Part shown: piece after piece, positions 26,492-35,167 of the stretch
How positions within the stretch are numbered: the stretch's first letter is position 1
How the letters are laid out: each line of letters begins with the position of its first letter
Source of the DNA: Achromobacter sp. Bel
GTDB lineage: Bacteria > Pseudomonadota > Gammaproteobacteria > Burkholderiales > Burkholderiaceae_B
Assembly (NCBI RefSeq): GCF_012928505.1
Contig: NZ_JABBJN010000060.1
Coordinates: 1 to 36,105 of the forward strand
Length of the DNA stretch: 36,105 nt
Direction of reading: 5' to 3'
The notes under the pieces: generated by a model
Seen by the model: only the letters and a program-made list of their open reading frames with translations
What the model was told of the DNA's origin: nothing
Database searches by the model: none
Position numbers and translations under genes: made by a program

Positions 26492-27985
26492 TCAGGTACC
26501 AGTACGACGCTGGCGCGTGTCGGCGTCCTCGGCCTGCGGCGGGACGTCGGCGGCCGGCGCGTCGATTGCCGAAGGATGGGTCGTTGCAGCATCAGTGGCC
26601 GCGGCATCGACTCGCGCCGCATCGACCACCGCCGCATCGACCACCGGGGTATCCGCTGGCTCAACGACCGCCGGCGTGGGCGCGGCAGACGGATCGGGCT
26701 GCACCATTTCCATCGCGATATCGTTCTCGGGGTCCACGCGCGGATCCAGCACCGCCGCCGCGGGCGAGCTTTGCAGGGTATCGGGCATGGGCACGAAGTG
26801 CGTGGGCGCCTCGTCAACCTGGTGGGCGCCGGTGACCCGCGTGGGACGCACCTGCCAGACCAGGATCAGGGCGCAGGCCGAGATGAAGACGTAGTACATG
26901 CTGGGTCCGGCCAGCGACATCAGCAGGCCGGCGACCATGGGGCCAATGCACGCGCCGACGCCATACGTCATCAGCAGCACGGCAGACAGGCTGACCCGGC
27001 GCTCGGATTCCACGTGGTCGTTGGCGAATGCGGCGCCCAGCGGATACAGCGTGAACTGCAATATGCCAAAGACGCACGACAAGGCCACCATCGCCCAGTA
27101 GGGCAGCACCAGCCAGCCCCACATCACCGTGGGCAGCAGCACCAGCAGCAAGGCATTGAAGCGGATCAGGCCCGCGCGGTTGATGCGGTCGGACAGCCAG
27201 CCCATCGGCCATTGCGACAACAGGCCCGCCGTGACAGCAGCCGCCACGAAAATCGCGGCCTGGGAGGTGGACAAGCCATGCTTGGCGCCGTAGACGGCCG
27301 CCAGGCCATAGAAGGCCCCGGACAAGTTGCCCGCCACGAACAGCACTGTCATCGACAGCGGCACGCGGCGCATGAAGAAACGGATATCCAGCGGCGCTGG
27401 CAACGGCGTGGGCGGGTGAGAACGCGCCGTGACGGCGATCGGCACCAGGCACAGCACCAGGCACATCGCCACCAGGGTCAGCGGGCGCAGGTCCAGCGTG
27501 GCGTAGGCGGTTAGCGCCAGTTGCCCCAGCACCGTGCCCAGCCCGGACACCACCATGTAGACCGAAAACACCCGGCCGCGCTGATGGTTTTCAGTCTGCT
27601 CGTTCAGCCAGCTTTCGATGACCATGAATTCGGTCACCATCACCACGCCGGAAATGATGCGGAACACCAGCCACAGCGGCATGGAATCGACCAGCGTCTG
27701 CGCCAGGATCATGCTGGTGGCGATGGCCGCACAGGCGACGAACGCCCGGATATGGCCCACGCGGATGATGAGCCGGTGCCCCAACCGGGCGCCGCACACC
27801 AGCCCCAGGTAGTAGCCGGCGATCAGCACGCCGATCCACACCTCGCTGACCGACTGCGCGGTCAGGCGCAAGCCCATGTAGGTGTTGAACAGACCCGTGC
27901 CGATAAGCATCAGCAAGGTCGCAAAGTACAGCGACGAGAAAGAAGAGAGGGTGGCGAGCATGGCGTTGGCAACCGCTGCTGGCAT
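26492..27985 (-). CDS. MFS transporter (YcaD-like) with a long low-complexity C-terminal tail
   Basis: This 497-residue protein has about twelve membrane segments in residues 10-390, with MFS loop motifs such as GARLGHRLIIRVGH and GWLSDRINRAG. Overall it looks like the YcaD-type family; substrate unknown. The last 100 residues or so are a hydrophilic tail rich in Ala, Val, Asp, Pro and Thr, with VDAA-like repeats (VVDAAVVDAARVDAAATDAA). The tail DNA contains a 15-bp unit GCCGCATCGACCACC repeated near 26616-26645, so it may have grown by slippage. The start is uncertain: ATG at 27985 is used; GTG at 27991 and ATG at 27961 are alternatives. Confidence 0.8.
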   Translation of the reverse strand: MPAAVANAMLATLSSFSSLYFATLLMLIGTGLFNTYMGLRLTAQSVSEVWIGVLIAGYYLGLVCGARLGHRLIIRVGHIRAFVACAAIATSMILAQTLVDSMPLWLVFRIISGVVMVTEFMVIESWLNEQTENHQRGRVFSVYMVVSGLGTVLGQLALTAYATLDLRPLTLVAMCLVLCLVPIAVTARSHPPTPLPAPLDIRFFMRRVPLSMTVLFVAGNLSGAFYGLAAVYGAKHGLSTSQAAIFVAAAVTAGLLSQWPMGWLSDRINRAGLIRFNALLLVLLPTVMWGWLVLPYWAMVALSCVFGILQFTLYPLGAAFANDHVESERRVSLSAVLLMTYGVGACIGPMVAGLLMSLAGPSMYYVFISACALILVWQVRPTRVTGAHQVDEAPTHFVPMPDTLQSSPAAAVLDPRVDPENDIAMEMVQPDPSAAPTPAVVEPADTPVVDAAVVDAARVDAAATDAATTHPSAIDAPAADVPPQAEDADTRQRRTGT

Positions 27986-28047
27986 TAGCACGGCGGGCTG
28001 CGAAGGCGGCCCGCCGCGTTGAGCGGTAAAACAGGAACTACGTTAGA

Positions 28048-28551
28048 TCAGGCTTGCGACAACATCGTGGCGGCATCGCTGACTTCGAACTTGCCAGGCG
28101 CTTCCACGTTCAGTTGCTTGATGACGCCGTCGACGATCAGAGCCGAGAAGCGTTGCGAACGCACGCCCATGCCGCGTGCGACGAGGTCCAGTTCCAGACC
28201 GAGTTCCTTGGTCCACAGCGCCGAGCCGTCGGCCAGCATGCGGACCTTGCCGTCCGTCTTCTGCTCGCGGCCCCAGGCGCCCATGACGAACGCGTCATTG
28301 ACGGACACGCACCAGATTTCATCCACGCCCTTGGCCTTCAGCGCGGCGGCTTGCTCGACGTAGCCCGGCAGATGCTTGGCCGAGCAGGTGGGGGTGAAGG
28401 CGCCCGGCACGGCGAACAGCGCAATGGTCTTGCCGCGGGTCAGGTCGGCGACCTGGAACGCGTTGGGGCCCAGCGAGCAGCCGGCGGTTTCGGTTTCGAT
28501 GAATTCGGTCAGGGTGCCATCCGGCACGCGGTCGCCGACTTTGATCGTCAT
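28048..28551 (-). CDS. Peroxiredoxin of the Prx5 type
   Basis: This 167-residue thiol peroxidase reduces hydrogen peroxide and organic hydroperoxides. The peroxidatic Cys56 lies in VPGAFTPTCSAKHLPGY (the PXXXTXXC motif). Cys81 and Cys25 are possible resolving residues or glutathione/thioredoxin contacts. Length and sequence fit the Prx5/PrxII family without a fused glutaredoxin domain. The ATG at 28551 has a GGAG Shine-Dalgarno; an upstream in-frame ATG at 28581 adds ten atypical residues. It lies 62 bp upstream of the MFS gene on the same strand. Confidence 0.92.
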   Translation of the reverse strand: MTIKVGDRVPDGTLTEFIETETAGCSLGPNAFQVADLTRGKTIALFAVPGAFTPTCSAKHLPGYVEQAAALKAKGVDEIWCVSVNDAFVMGAWGREQKTDGKVRMLADGSALWTKELGLELDLVARGMGVRSQRFSALIVDGVIKQLNVEAPGKFEVSDAATMLSQA

Positions 28552-28794
28552 GTAAATCTCCAGGATGTAGGGGTGTTGCATTGAAGCAGGAGCGCCTCAC
28601 AGCCTCCATCATAGTTCCTGCGCGGCCGGCCTGCTGTCCACGCGCCCCCGGGGAAAAAAAACCGCACAGTCTGAAACGACTCCACACTCCCGCCTCACGC
28701 ACTGGAAACGGCTGCTTGCCATAATGCAGGAGCAACCCATGCCCGCGCCGCGCCCGTGTCGACCGGCCCGCGGGCGCCAAGCGGAGACTCACCG

Positions 28795-29220
28795 ATGCGC
28801 AAGATCCTGACTGGCCTGGCCTGGATGCTGGCCACCGTCGCCGCCCCGGCCTGGGCCGCGCCGGACGCGAGCGAACAGACCCAATACGATTCCTTCGTGG
28901 TCGCCGCCGGCGCCTCCAACGGCGCCGCCCGCGCCTGCGGGGCGTCCGAACCCGACCTGGCCCAACACCAGGCGACCGCCAAGAAGAACCTGACGCAGTA
29001 CGCCCAGGAATACGGGTTTGCGTCGAACAGCTACGAGGCGCTTTTCCAGAAGGGACTAGGCGAAGGAAAGGCCATGATGGAAGACATGAAGCGGTCCGGC
29101 GTGGATGGATGCCGCGGTGTGCTCGGAAGCTTTCAGAGCGAACGTGTGATCAGCTACGAGGATATGAAGAACGCGCTGGCTGAAGTAAGCGATGGACTGC
29201 CGGGGGAGCCGGCACAGTAG
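28795..29220 (+). CDS. Small secreted protein of unknown function
   Basis: This 141-residue protein has a clear signal peptide (about 1-21, cut after AWA). The mature part is largely helical in appearance and contains two cysteines (48 and 106), which could form a disulfide in the periplasm. I do not recognise a family. The ATG at 28795 has a GGAGA Shine-Dalgarno. It is transcribed away from the peroxiredoxin gene across a 243-bp region and is followed by a GC-rich hairpin. Confidence 0.72.
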   Translation: MRKILTGLAWMLATVAAPAWAAPDASEQTQYDSFVVAAGASNGAARACGASEPDLAQHQATAKKNLTQYAQEYGFASNSYEALFQKGLGEGKAMMEDMKRSGVDGCRGVLGSFQSERVISYEDMKNALAEVSDGLPGEPAQ

Positions 29221-29258
29221 GCTTTCGTTGCGAGATCTTGCGATGCCCGCCCCCGGCC

Positions 29259-29277
29259 GGCCGCGCGGGCGGCCTTT
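29259..29277. terminator. Possible terminator between the secreted protein and the hydrolase
   Basis: GGCCGC (29259-29264) pairs with GCGGCC (29269-29274), followed by only TTT. It lies between two convergent genes, which supports the role, but the T-run is short. Confidence 0.45.
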
Positions 29278-29292
29278 GGGGGCTTACGTCCT

Positions 29293-30174
29293 TCATCCCA
29301 AGCCGTTCTGCTTGAACCAATCCAACATCCGAGTCCACGCCTGCTCGGCCTCCGCCTTCCGATAAGACGGCCGGTAATCCGCATGGAAGGCATGGGGCGC
29401 GTCGGGATACACGTCGATTCGCGATGCCTTCGCCGCTGCCGGCCCCTTTGCCAGTTCGATCCGCATCCGATCCACGTCCGTCTGCGGAATGCCTGCGTCC
29501 TTGCCCCCATAGGCCCCCAGGACCGGCGCCTTCAGTTCGTTCACCAGGCTGAGTACCGACTTCGGCTTCAGCTCGCTGGGTTCGCCCGCCAATTGGCCGT
29601 AGAACGCCGCGCCTGCCTTCAACTTCGGATTGTGGGCCGCGTACAGCCATACCTGGCGGCCGCCCCAGCAAAAGCCGACGATGCCCAGCTTGTCCGCGTC
29701 GCCGCTATTGGCCGCCGCCCACTTCGCGGTGGCGTCCAGGTCGCCCTGGACCTGCACGTCCGGCACCTTGCCGATAACCTCGGCCTGCAATTTCGGAATC
29801 TCGGTGTACTTGGACGGATCGCCCTGGCGCGCGAACAACTCAGGCGCGATGGCCAGATAGCCCAGGTGGGCCAGCCGGCGGCACACGTCCTGGATGTACT
29901 CGTGCACACCGAAAATCTCCGACACCACGATCACGGTCGGCAGATTCTTCTTACCCTGCGGCGCCGCACGGTAAGCGGGCATTTTGCCGTCAGCGGTGGG
30001 GATATCGACTTTTCCGGCGGTCAGGCCCTTGGCGTCGGTGGCAATGGCCGTCTGCGCGACGGCGGGGCCGGCGGCCAGGGAAAAGCCCGCCGCGACCGTC
30101 GTGGCGATGAAGCCCCGCCGGTCCAGCCGCAGAGGCGGCAGCAGGCTGTCGAAGTGCGCGTCCTGGTCTTTCAT
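29293..30174 (-). CDS. Exported dienelactone-hydrolase-family protein
   Basis: This 293-residue protein is an alpha/beta hydrolase of the dienelactone hydrolase family. The Cys-Asp-His triad is visible: Cys169 (GFCWGGR), Asp226 (YGGKDAGIP) and His261 (PDAPHAFHAD), with Glu86 (VVSEIFGV) as the expected partner. The N-terminus carries a twin-arginine signal, LDRRGFIATTVAAGFSLAAG (17-36), so it is probably exported folded by the Tat system, unlike the classic cytosolic catechol-pathway enzyme. The ATG at 30174 has an AGGAG Shine-Dalgarno. It lies 63 bp downstream of the DUF748 gene on the same strand. Substrate unknown. Confidence 0.88.
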   Translation of the reverse strand: MKDQDAHFDSLLPPLRLDRRGFIATTVAAGFSLAAGPAVAQTAIATDAKGLTAGKVDIPTADGKMPAYRAAPQGKKNLPTVIVVSEIFGVHEYIQDVCRRLAHLGYLAIAPELFARQGDPSKYTEIPKLQAEVIGKVPDVQVQGDLDATAKWAAANSGDADKLGIVGFCWGGRQVWLYAAHNPKLKAGAAFYGQLAGEPSELKPKSVLSLVNELKAPVLGAYGGKDAGIPQTDVDRMRIELAKGPAAAKASRIDVYPDAPHAFHADYRPSYRKAEAEQAWTRMLDWFKQNGLG

Positions 30175-30237
30175 CAAGCATCTCCTGGCAACAGCGTGGC
30201 CGGGGACGCCATGCGTGCCCCTGATGGCCGGCTGGGT

Positions 30238-33200
30238 TCACTTTAGGGAGAAGTCCACGCGCGAGGGTTGCCCCTCGTCCTTGATGCCGTCCGCGTCCAG
30301 CTGCGGCGCAACGATGAATACACGGTCCGCGAGTCCTTCCTGGGCTTGCAACTTCTCATAAACCGCCTGCGCGCGCGCATCGGCCAGTTGGCGTAGTTGC
30401 TCGTCGCCCACCGGCGCCACGCTGCGCAGCATGGCTTCCATCTGGTCCGCCGGCACCGACTTGGCCATGCCGATGAAATTACGTGGCTTGTCCTTGATGT
30501 CGGCGTCGTCGTACACCGCTTCCAGGTACTTGGCCCGCTCGGCCGCCGACACCTGCACGCCCGCCACGCTCGGCTTCTTGCCGCGCGGCGCGGTGGCGGC
30601 CGCCTTGGCGGCACGGATCTGGTCGTCCACCCAGGCTTGGCGCAGGCCCTCCATGTCAGTCTTGGGATCGGCGCGGCCGCTGATGTCCATCTTCAACGCC
30701 GGACGGTCCGTCAGCGCCTTGGTCAGCGTTTCGATGCGCTGCTGCGAGTCTTCCGTCAGCATCGCGCTGCCGGGCGCGAACTCCACATAGGACAGTTCCT
30801 CGCCACCGCCAAAGGCGGAGGCCAGCAGGCTGAACGGCGACGTCACGGCCTTGACCACCAGGTTCAGCAGCACGCGCACCACGATGCCGCCCACCGAGAA
30901 TTCGGGATCGTCCAGCGACCCGGAAATCGGCAGGTTGATGTCGATGTTGCCACGCGAGTCTTTCAGCAACGCCACGGCCAGCAGCACCGGCAGCTTGGTC
31001 GCGTCCGGGCTGTTGGTCTTGTCGCCGAAGGTCAGCTGGTTCAGCACCACATGGTTGGACGCCTGCAGCGCGCGGTCCTTGATCTTGTATTCCAGGTCTA
31101 CCGACAGCTTGCCGCGCTTGATCGGATAGCCCACGTACTTGGCCGAATAGGTGTTGAAGCGCGGCAGGTCCACGCCCTTGGCCGAGGCCTTCAGATCCAG
31201 GGTCAGGAATTTGGCGAACGGTTGCACGATACCGCTGATGGACAATGGGGCGGTGGTGTAGACGCGGCCCGTCACCTTGACCTTGGCAGGCTGGGGATTG
31301 GTGGACGAGACCGCCGTGATCGCGCCTTCGATGGCCGATAGTTCGGCCACGTAATTGGGTTTGACGAAGCGGTCGGTGAACGTCATGCGGCCCCGCGACA
31401 GCGTGACGCTGTTGACCGAGATGTCCGGCATGCCCGCCCCCGCACCGCTTTTGGCGGCGGCGGGCGCCGGCGCGGGCGGCGCGGCCTGCCGGCCCGGGGT
31501 CTGCGTGTCCTGGGTGATCGAGCCGCCGGCCTGGCCGGGCGCCGCGACCAGGTCCATGACGTTCAGGCGGCCCTGCGCGTTCAGCAGGATGCGGCCATAG
31601 AAGTCTTCCAGCGCGATGTCGCCCAGCTTGGCCCCGATCTTGTCGCCCGCCACCGAGATGTCCATGCCCGAGAATCCCAGGCGCTTCCAGTTCAGGAAGT
31701 CGTCGTTATTGACCCGGTCCTGCAGATCGACGCCCGTGATTTCGACGCCGCCTTTCCAGTTGACCTTCATCGGCGCATTACCCGCCGCAGCGGCGAAATC
31801 CACATCGCCCTTGGCGCCCAGCGTGATGGCGCGCACGGTGGCGTTCAGGCTGGAGGCGGCGTAAGGCGCGAAGGACGCGACGTTCAGTTCGGACAGGTCC
31901 ACGGACGATTTCAGCGTCAGCGGCTGCGGCGTGAACATGCCTTTCAGGTCCAGTTTGCCATTGCCCTGGATCCCTGCGGCGGCCAGCGTAAAGTTGCTTT
32001 GCCCCGGGCCCATCGCCAGCCGGTCGGCAGTGACGCGCAGCGTTTGCAGGGCGATGTCCAGCGCGGGCTTGAGCGATTCGTCGCGCGCCTTGAACTGGGC
32101 CAGGTCGGCCTGGACGGACGTGGCGGAAGCATCCGCCGCGCCGTTCTTCTCCAGCACATGGACCTGCGCCGACGCGCCCAGACGGCCATCCAGCAGCACG
32201 ATCGGCGCCACGCTTCGCACAGCCGGCGCCAAGGGCGCCAGGGCCACGTTGCCCATCCGCACGCCCAGTTCCAGCGACAGCGGCTTCAAGACCAGCGGCC
32301 CCTTGGCGCGGATCCAGCCCCCGTCGGTGCTGTTATCCACGGTCAGCCACAGGTTGACGGGCTGATCCTTCACTTCAGGTATCGCCACGCCTTCCACCGT
32401 CGCGGCCATGCCGGTCATGACGTAGTCCAGCTTGCTGATCGCGTCAGTGATGTAGAGCTCGCCTTCATGCAGGTTGAAGGCGTCAAGCGTGACCTTCCAT
32501 TCTGCTGGCGCCGCTGGCGCCGCTGGCGGCGGGGTGGCGGCGTCTGCCCCCGGCGTCGCCGCGGCACCGGCCATGGCAGCCGGGGCCGGTTTGGCGATAC
32601 CGGATTTGGAAACGTCGGACTCTGTCGAATCGGCTTTGGAACTTTCGGGCTTGGCGGCTTCCGCCTTGGCGCTTTCCGTCTTCGGCGGCACCTTCAAACC
32701 GACGTCGCGTCTGAGTTTGTCGGCCACCGGCGTCTCGTCAGGCGCCACGCCGCCCAATTCCTTGAGCTTGGCCACGACGTCCTGCCAGTTCAGATGCTGA
32801 TTGGCGTAGCGGCGCACGTGGATCTGCGGCGCCCACAGGCCGACCTCGCCCACATAGGCCGTGCGCGCGATGGGCTCCAGTTCCAGCCGGGTGACGGTCA
32901 GGGCGCTCCAGGCGGCCAGGCGCTCGCCCGCGGTGTCGCGCAGGTCGAAACGCCGCAGGCCCAGATCTCCCACCACGCGGATCTTCGGCGAAGCATCTTT
33001 CGGCTGCTCGAACACGATTTGCAGGTTGGAGTCCAGCAGCGCGCTGTCCAGCTTGAACGGCAGCGGCATCGGCCAGACGTCGGCCCACTTTTCCAGCTGC
33101 AGGCCATTGAACGCAACGCGCAGCGTCGACGAGGGCACCTTGTCGAACGGCCGGGCCACGCCGGTCAGGTCGAACGGGCTGCCGTTGATGCGCAGGTGCA

Positions 33201-33822
33201 GCCGAGGCTGCACGTCGATGTCGGTGGCGTAGCCAAAGTTGGAGATGAACGGCACCCCGATACCCAGCTCGTCCAGCACCTGCTTGCGGCCGGTGACCTT
33301 GTCGTCCAGCGTGATGGTGCCGCCCTCGATCACCATGTTGTTCAGTGAAAAACGCGGCAGCCCTTCGTCGGGCTTGGGGGGGTCGTCGGGCTTGGCGGCC
33401 GACATTTCGGCCACACGTTGCTGTATGTCAGAGAAATTGAACCGCGTGACGTCTTCGCGGACGATGGCGATGTTAGGCTGCCGCAGCGTCAGACGGTCGA
33501 CAACCGGCGCGAACCAGAACAGCGAGCTCCAGGCGGCGCTGACGTCCAGTTCGGCCAGCGACAGCAACGGCGTCTGCGACCCGGGCTGGGCCACCGCGAG
33601 GTCGCGGGCGCGGACGGTCAGGGTGAACGGATTGAAGCTGATCTTGCCGACGGAAACCTCGCGGCCAATCATCTTGGAGACGTCCCCGGTCAGGACGTTT
33701 TGCAGGACTTTGGGAACTTGCCATGCGGCGATGCCGCAAAGGATCAACGCGACCGCCATGATGCCCAGAAGAATCTTGCCGGCGCGCCGGGTGAACCGAA
33801 GCTTAAGGCTCCGCAAGGGCAT
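30238..33822 (-). CDS. Large DUF748 / AsmA-like envelope protein
   Basis: This 1194-residue protein has a single N-terminal membrane segment (about 16-35) with a basic cytosolic start, and the rest should be periplasmic. It shows the repeated beta-rich pattern of DUF748/AsmA-like proteins, a group whose relatives are thought to bridge the envelope and move lipids. Two Ala/Pro/Lys-rich linkers (about 380-440, and a shorter one later) separate the blocks. Near the C-terminus, VEFAPGSAMLTEDSQQRIETL... KMDISGRADPKTD resembles an OmpA-like peptidoglycan-binding pattern, though weakly. An AGGAGA Shine-Dalgarno precedes the ATG. It is divergent from moaC and may share a transcript with the hydrolase gene downstream. 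Confidence 0.85.
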   Translation of the reverse strand: MPLRSLKLRFTRRAGKILLGIMAVALILCGIAAWQVPKVLQNVLTGDVSKMIGREVSVGKISFNPFTLTVRARDLAVAQPGSQTPLLSLAELDVSAAWSSLFWFAPVVDRLTLRQPNIAIVREDVTRFNFSDIQQRVAEMSAAKPDDPPKPDEGLPRFSLNNMVIEGGTITLDDKVTGRKQVLDELGIGVPFISNFGYATDIDVQPRLHLRINGSPFDLTGVARPFDKVPSSTLRVAFNGLQLEKWADVWPMPLPFKLDSALLDSNLQIVFEQPKDASPKIRVVGDLGLRRFDLRDTAGERLAAWSALTVTRLELEPIARTAYVGEVGLWAPQIHVRRYANQHLNWQDVVAKLKELGGVAPDETPVADKLRRDVGLKVPPKTESAKAEAAKPESSKADSTESDVSKSGIAKPAPAAMAGAAATPGADAATPPPAAPAAPAEWKVTLDAFNLHEGELYITDAISKLDYVMTGMAATVEGVAIPEVKDQPVNLWLTVDNSTDGGWIRAKGPLVLKPLSLELGVRMGNVALAPLAPAVRSVAPIVLLDGRLGASAQVHVLEKNGAADASATSVQADLAQFKARDESLKPALDIALQTLRVTADRLAMGPGQSNFTLAAAGIQGNGKLDLKGMFTPQPLTLKSSVDLSELNVASFAPYAASSLNATVRAITLGAKGDVDFAAAAGNAPMKVNWKGGVEITGVDLQDRVNNDDFLNWKRLGFSGMDISVAGDKIGAKLGDIALEDFYGRILLNAQGRLNVMDLVAAPGQAGGSITQDTQTPGRQAAPPAPAPAAAKSGAGAGMPDISVNSVTLSRGRMTFTDRFVKPNYVAELSAIEGAITAVSSTNPQPAKVKVTGRVYTTAPLSISGIVQPFAKFLTLDLKASAKGVDLPRFNTYSAKYVGYPIKRGKLSVDLEYKIKDRALQASNHVVLNQLTFGDKTNSPDATKLPVLLAVALLKDSRGNIDINLPISGSLDDPEFSVGGIVVRVLLNLVVKAVTSPFSLLASAFGGGEELSYVEFAPGSAMLTEDSQQRIETLTKALTDRPALKMDISGRADPKTDMEGLRQAWVDDQIRAAKAAATAPRGKKPSVAGVQVSAAERAKYLEAVYDDADIKDKPRNFIGMAKSVPADQMEAMLRSVAPVGDEQLRQLADARAQAVYEKLQAQEGLADRVFIVAPQLDADGIKDEGQPSRVDFSLK

Positions 33823-33893
33823 CGCGAGTCTCCTGATACGAGTTGATGGCGATTATCGCGCCCCGGTTAGCGCTCGTCTATCATAGGCGTAAC

Positions 33894-33929
33894 AGCGGCT
33901 CTCCCCGGCCAGCCGGGGCCGCTCTTTTC
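33894..33929 (+). terminator. Terminator-like hairpin in the moaC leader
   Basis: CCCCGGC (33903-33909) pairs with GCCGGGG (33912-33918), and AGCGG (33894-33898) with CCGCT (33919-33923), followed by CTTTTC. The structure lies 30 bp before the moaC ATG and just after a -10-like TATCAT (33879-33884), so it would be at the very start of the moa message. It may be an attenuator or a 5' protective stem. Confidence 0.5.
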
Positions 33930-33959
33930 AAACATTAACAATTCTCGATCCCGATTCCC

Positions 33960-34448
33960 ATGCCACCATCCACCCCCACCTTGAGCCACCTGGATGAAGC
34001 CGGCCAGGTCCGCATGGTCGATGTCATCGCCAAGACGGACACCGAACGCGTCGCGATCGCGACCGCCAGCGTGCGCATGAACGCCGTGGCCTACGGCCTC
34101 TTGACCCAGCCGGGCCAGGGCAAAGGCGAAGTGCTCAACACCGCGCGCGTGGCCGCCGTCCTGGCCGCCAAGCGCTGCGCCGAACTGATCCCGCTGTGCC
34201 ACAGCCTGCCGCTGGCGTTTGTCGGCGTCGACTTTTCACTGGACGACGCCGCGCACCGCATCGACATCCTGGCCACCTGCCGCACCAACTACAAGACCGG
34301 CGTGGAAATGGAAGCCATGATGGCGTGCAGCGTGGCCGCGCTGACCATCTACGACATGTGCAAGGCCGCGGACAAAGGCATCGTGGTCGAACAAGTACGC
34401 CTTAAATACAAGGCGGGAGGAAAAAGCGGTGAATGGCGCAACGATTGA
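33960..34448 (+). CDS. moaC: Cyclic pyranopterin monophosphate synthase MoaC
   Basis: MoaC (162 aa) makes cyclic pyranopterin monophosphate in molybdenum cofactor synthesis. The active-site residues align with E. coli at a constant shift of four: Lys55, His81 (LCHSLPL), Asp132 and Lys135 (YDMCKAADK). It opens a compact moa cluster. The last 20 bases overlap moaD. No moaA is present in the window. Confidence 0.97.
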   Translation: MPPSTPTLSHLDEAGQVRMVDVIAKTDTERVAIATASVRMNAVAYGLLTQPGQGKGEVLNTARVAAVLAAKRCAELIPLCHSLPLAFVGVDFSLDDAAHRIDILATCRTNYKTGVEMEAMMACSVAALTIYDMCKAADKGIVVEQVRLKYKAGGKSGEWRND

Positions 34449-34680
34449 TCTCCTGTACTTCGCCCGCGTGGCCGAACTGGTCGGCAAGCGCGGCGAAAGC
34501 TGGCCCCTGGACGGCGAGTCCACGGGCGCGCAACTGCTGGCCGCACTGGGCGAACGCTATCCCCAACTGGCGCCTGCCGGCCGCCTGAAACTGGCCATCA
34601 ACCAGACCCACTCCAAGCCGACGGCGCCGATCCGGCCCGGCGACGAGGTCGCGGTGTTCGAACCCGTCACCGGAGGGTGA
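34429..34680 (+). CDS. moaD: Molybdopterin synthase sulfur-carrier subunit MoaD
   Basis: MoaD (83 aa) is the small ubiquitin-like subunit that carries sulfur as a C-terminal thiocarboxylate. The obligatory terminal Gly-Gly is present (FEPVTGG). The ATG lies inside moaC (20-base overlap) behind a GGAGG-type Shine-Dalgarno (34417-34421). Confidence 0.95.
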   Translation: MNGATIDLLYFARVAELVGKRGESWPLDGESTGAQLLAALGERYPQLAPAGRLKLAINQTHSKPTAPIRPGDEVAVFEPVTGG

Positions 34681-34684
34681 GGCC

Positions 34685-35167
34685 ATGATCAGCGTCCAGG
34701 AGGCCGATTTCGACGGCGCCGCGCTGACCGCCGCGCTGCGCGACGGCGCGGGGTCCGGTGTAGGCGGCATTGTCACGTTCGTGGGCTACGTGCGCGACTA
34801 CGCGCCCGATTCGCCCACCGACACGCTCTTTCTCGAGCATTACCCCGGCATGTGCGAACGCGAGCTTGAGGCGATCGCCGAAACCGCCCGCGCGCGCTGG
34901 AACCTGGACGGCACCGTGATCGTGCACCGGGTGGGCGCGCTGCCCCGCAACGCCCAGATCGTGTTCGTGGCGGCGGCCAGCGCGCACCGCGGCGACGCGT
35001 TCCGCGGCTGCGAATACATCATCGACGCGCTCAAGACCCGCGCGCCTTTCTGGAAGCGCGAAACGCTCTCGGGCGGCAGCAGCTTCTGGGTCGAACAACG
35101 CCAATCCGACCAGGACCGCACGGATGCCTGGGATGAAGACACCGCATCCAAGAAGGAACAACCATGA
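34685..35167 (+). CDS. moaE: Molybdopterin synthase catalytic subunit MoaE
   Basis: MoaE (160 aa) receives sulfur from MoaD and makes the dithiolene of molybdopterin. Conserved features are GGIVTFVGYVRDYA (27-40), HRVGALP (81-87), the pocket histidine and arginine at 101-102 (HRGDAF), and the catalytic lysines 117 and 124 (LKTRAPFWKRE). It starts four bases after moaD and overlaps moaB by four (ATGA). Confidence 0.96.
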   Translation: MISVQEADFDGAALTAALRDGAGSGVGGIVTFVGYVRDYAPDSPTDTLFLEHYPGMCERELEAIAETARARWNLDGTVIVHRVGALPRNAQIVFVAAASAHRGDAFRGCEYIIDALKTRAPFWKRETLSGGSSFWVEQRQSDQDRTDAWDEDTASKKEQP

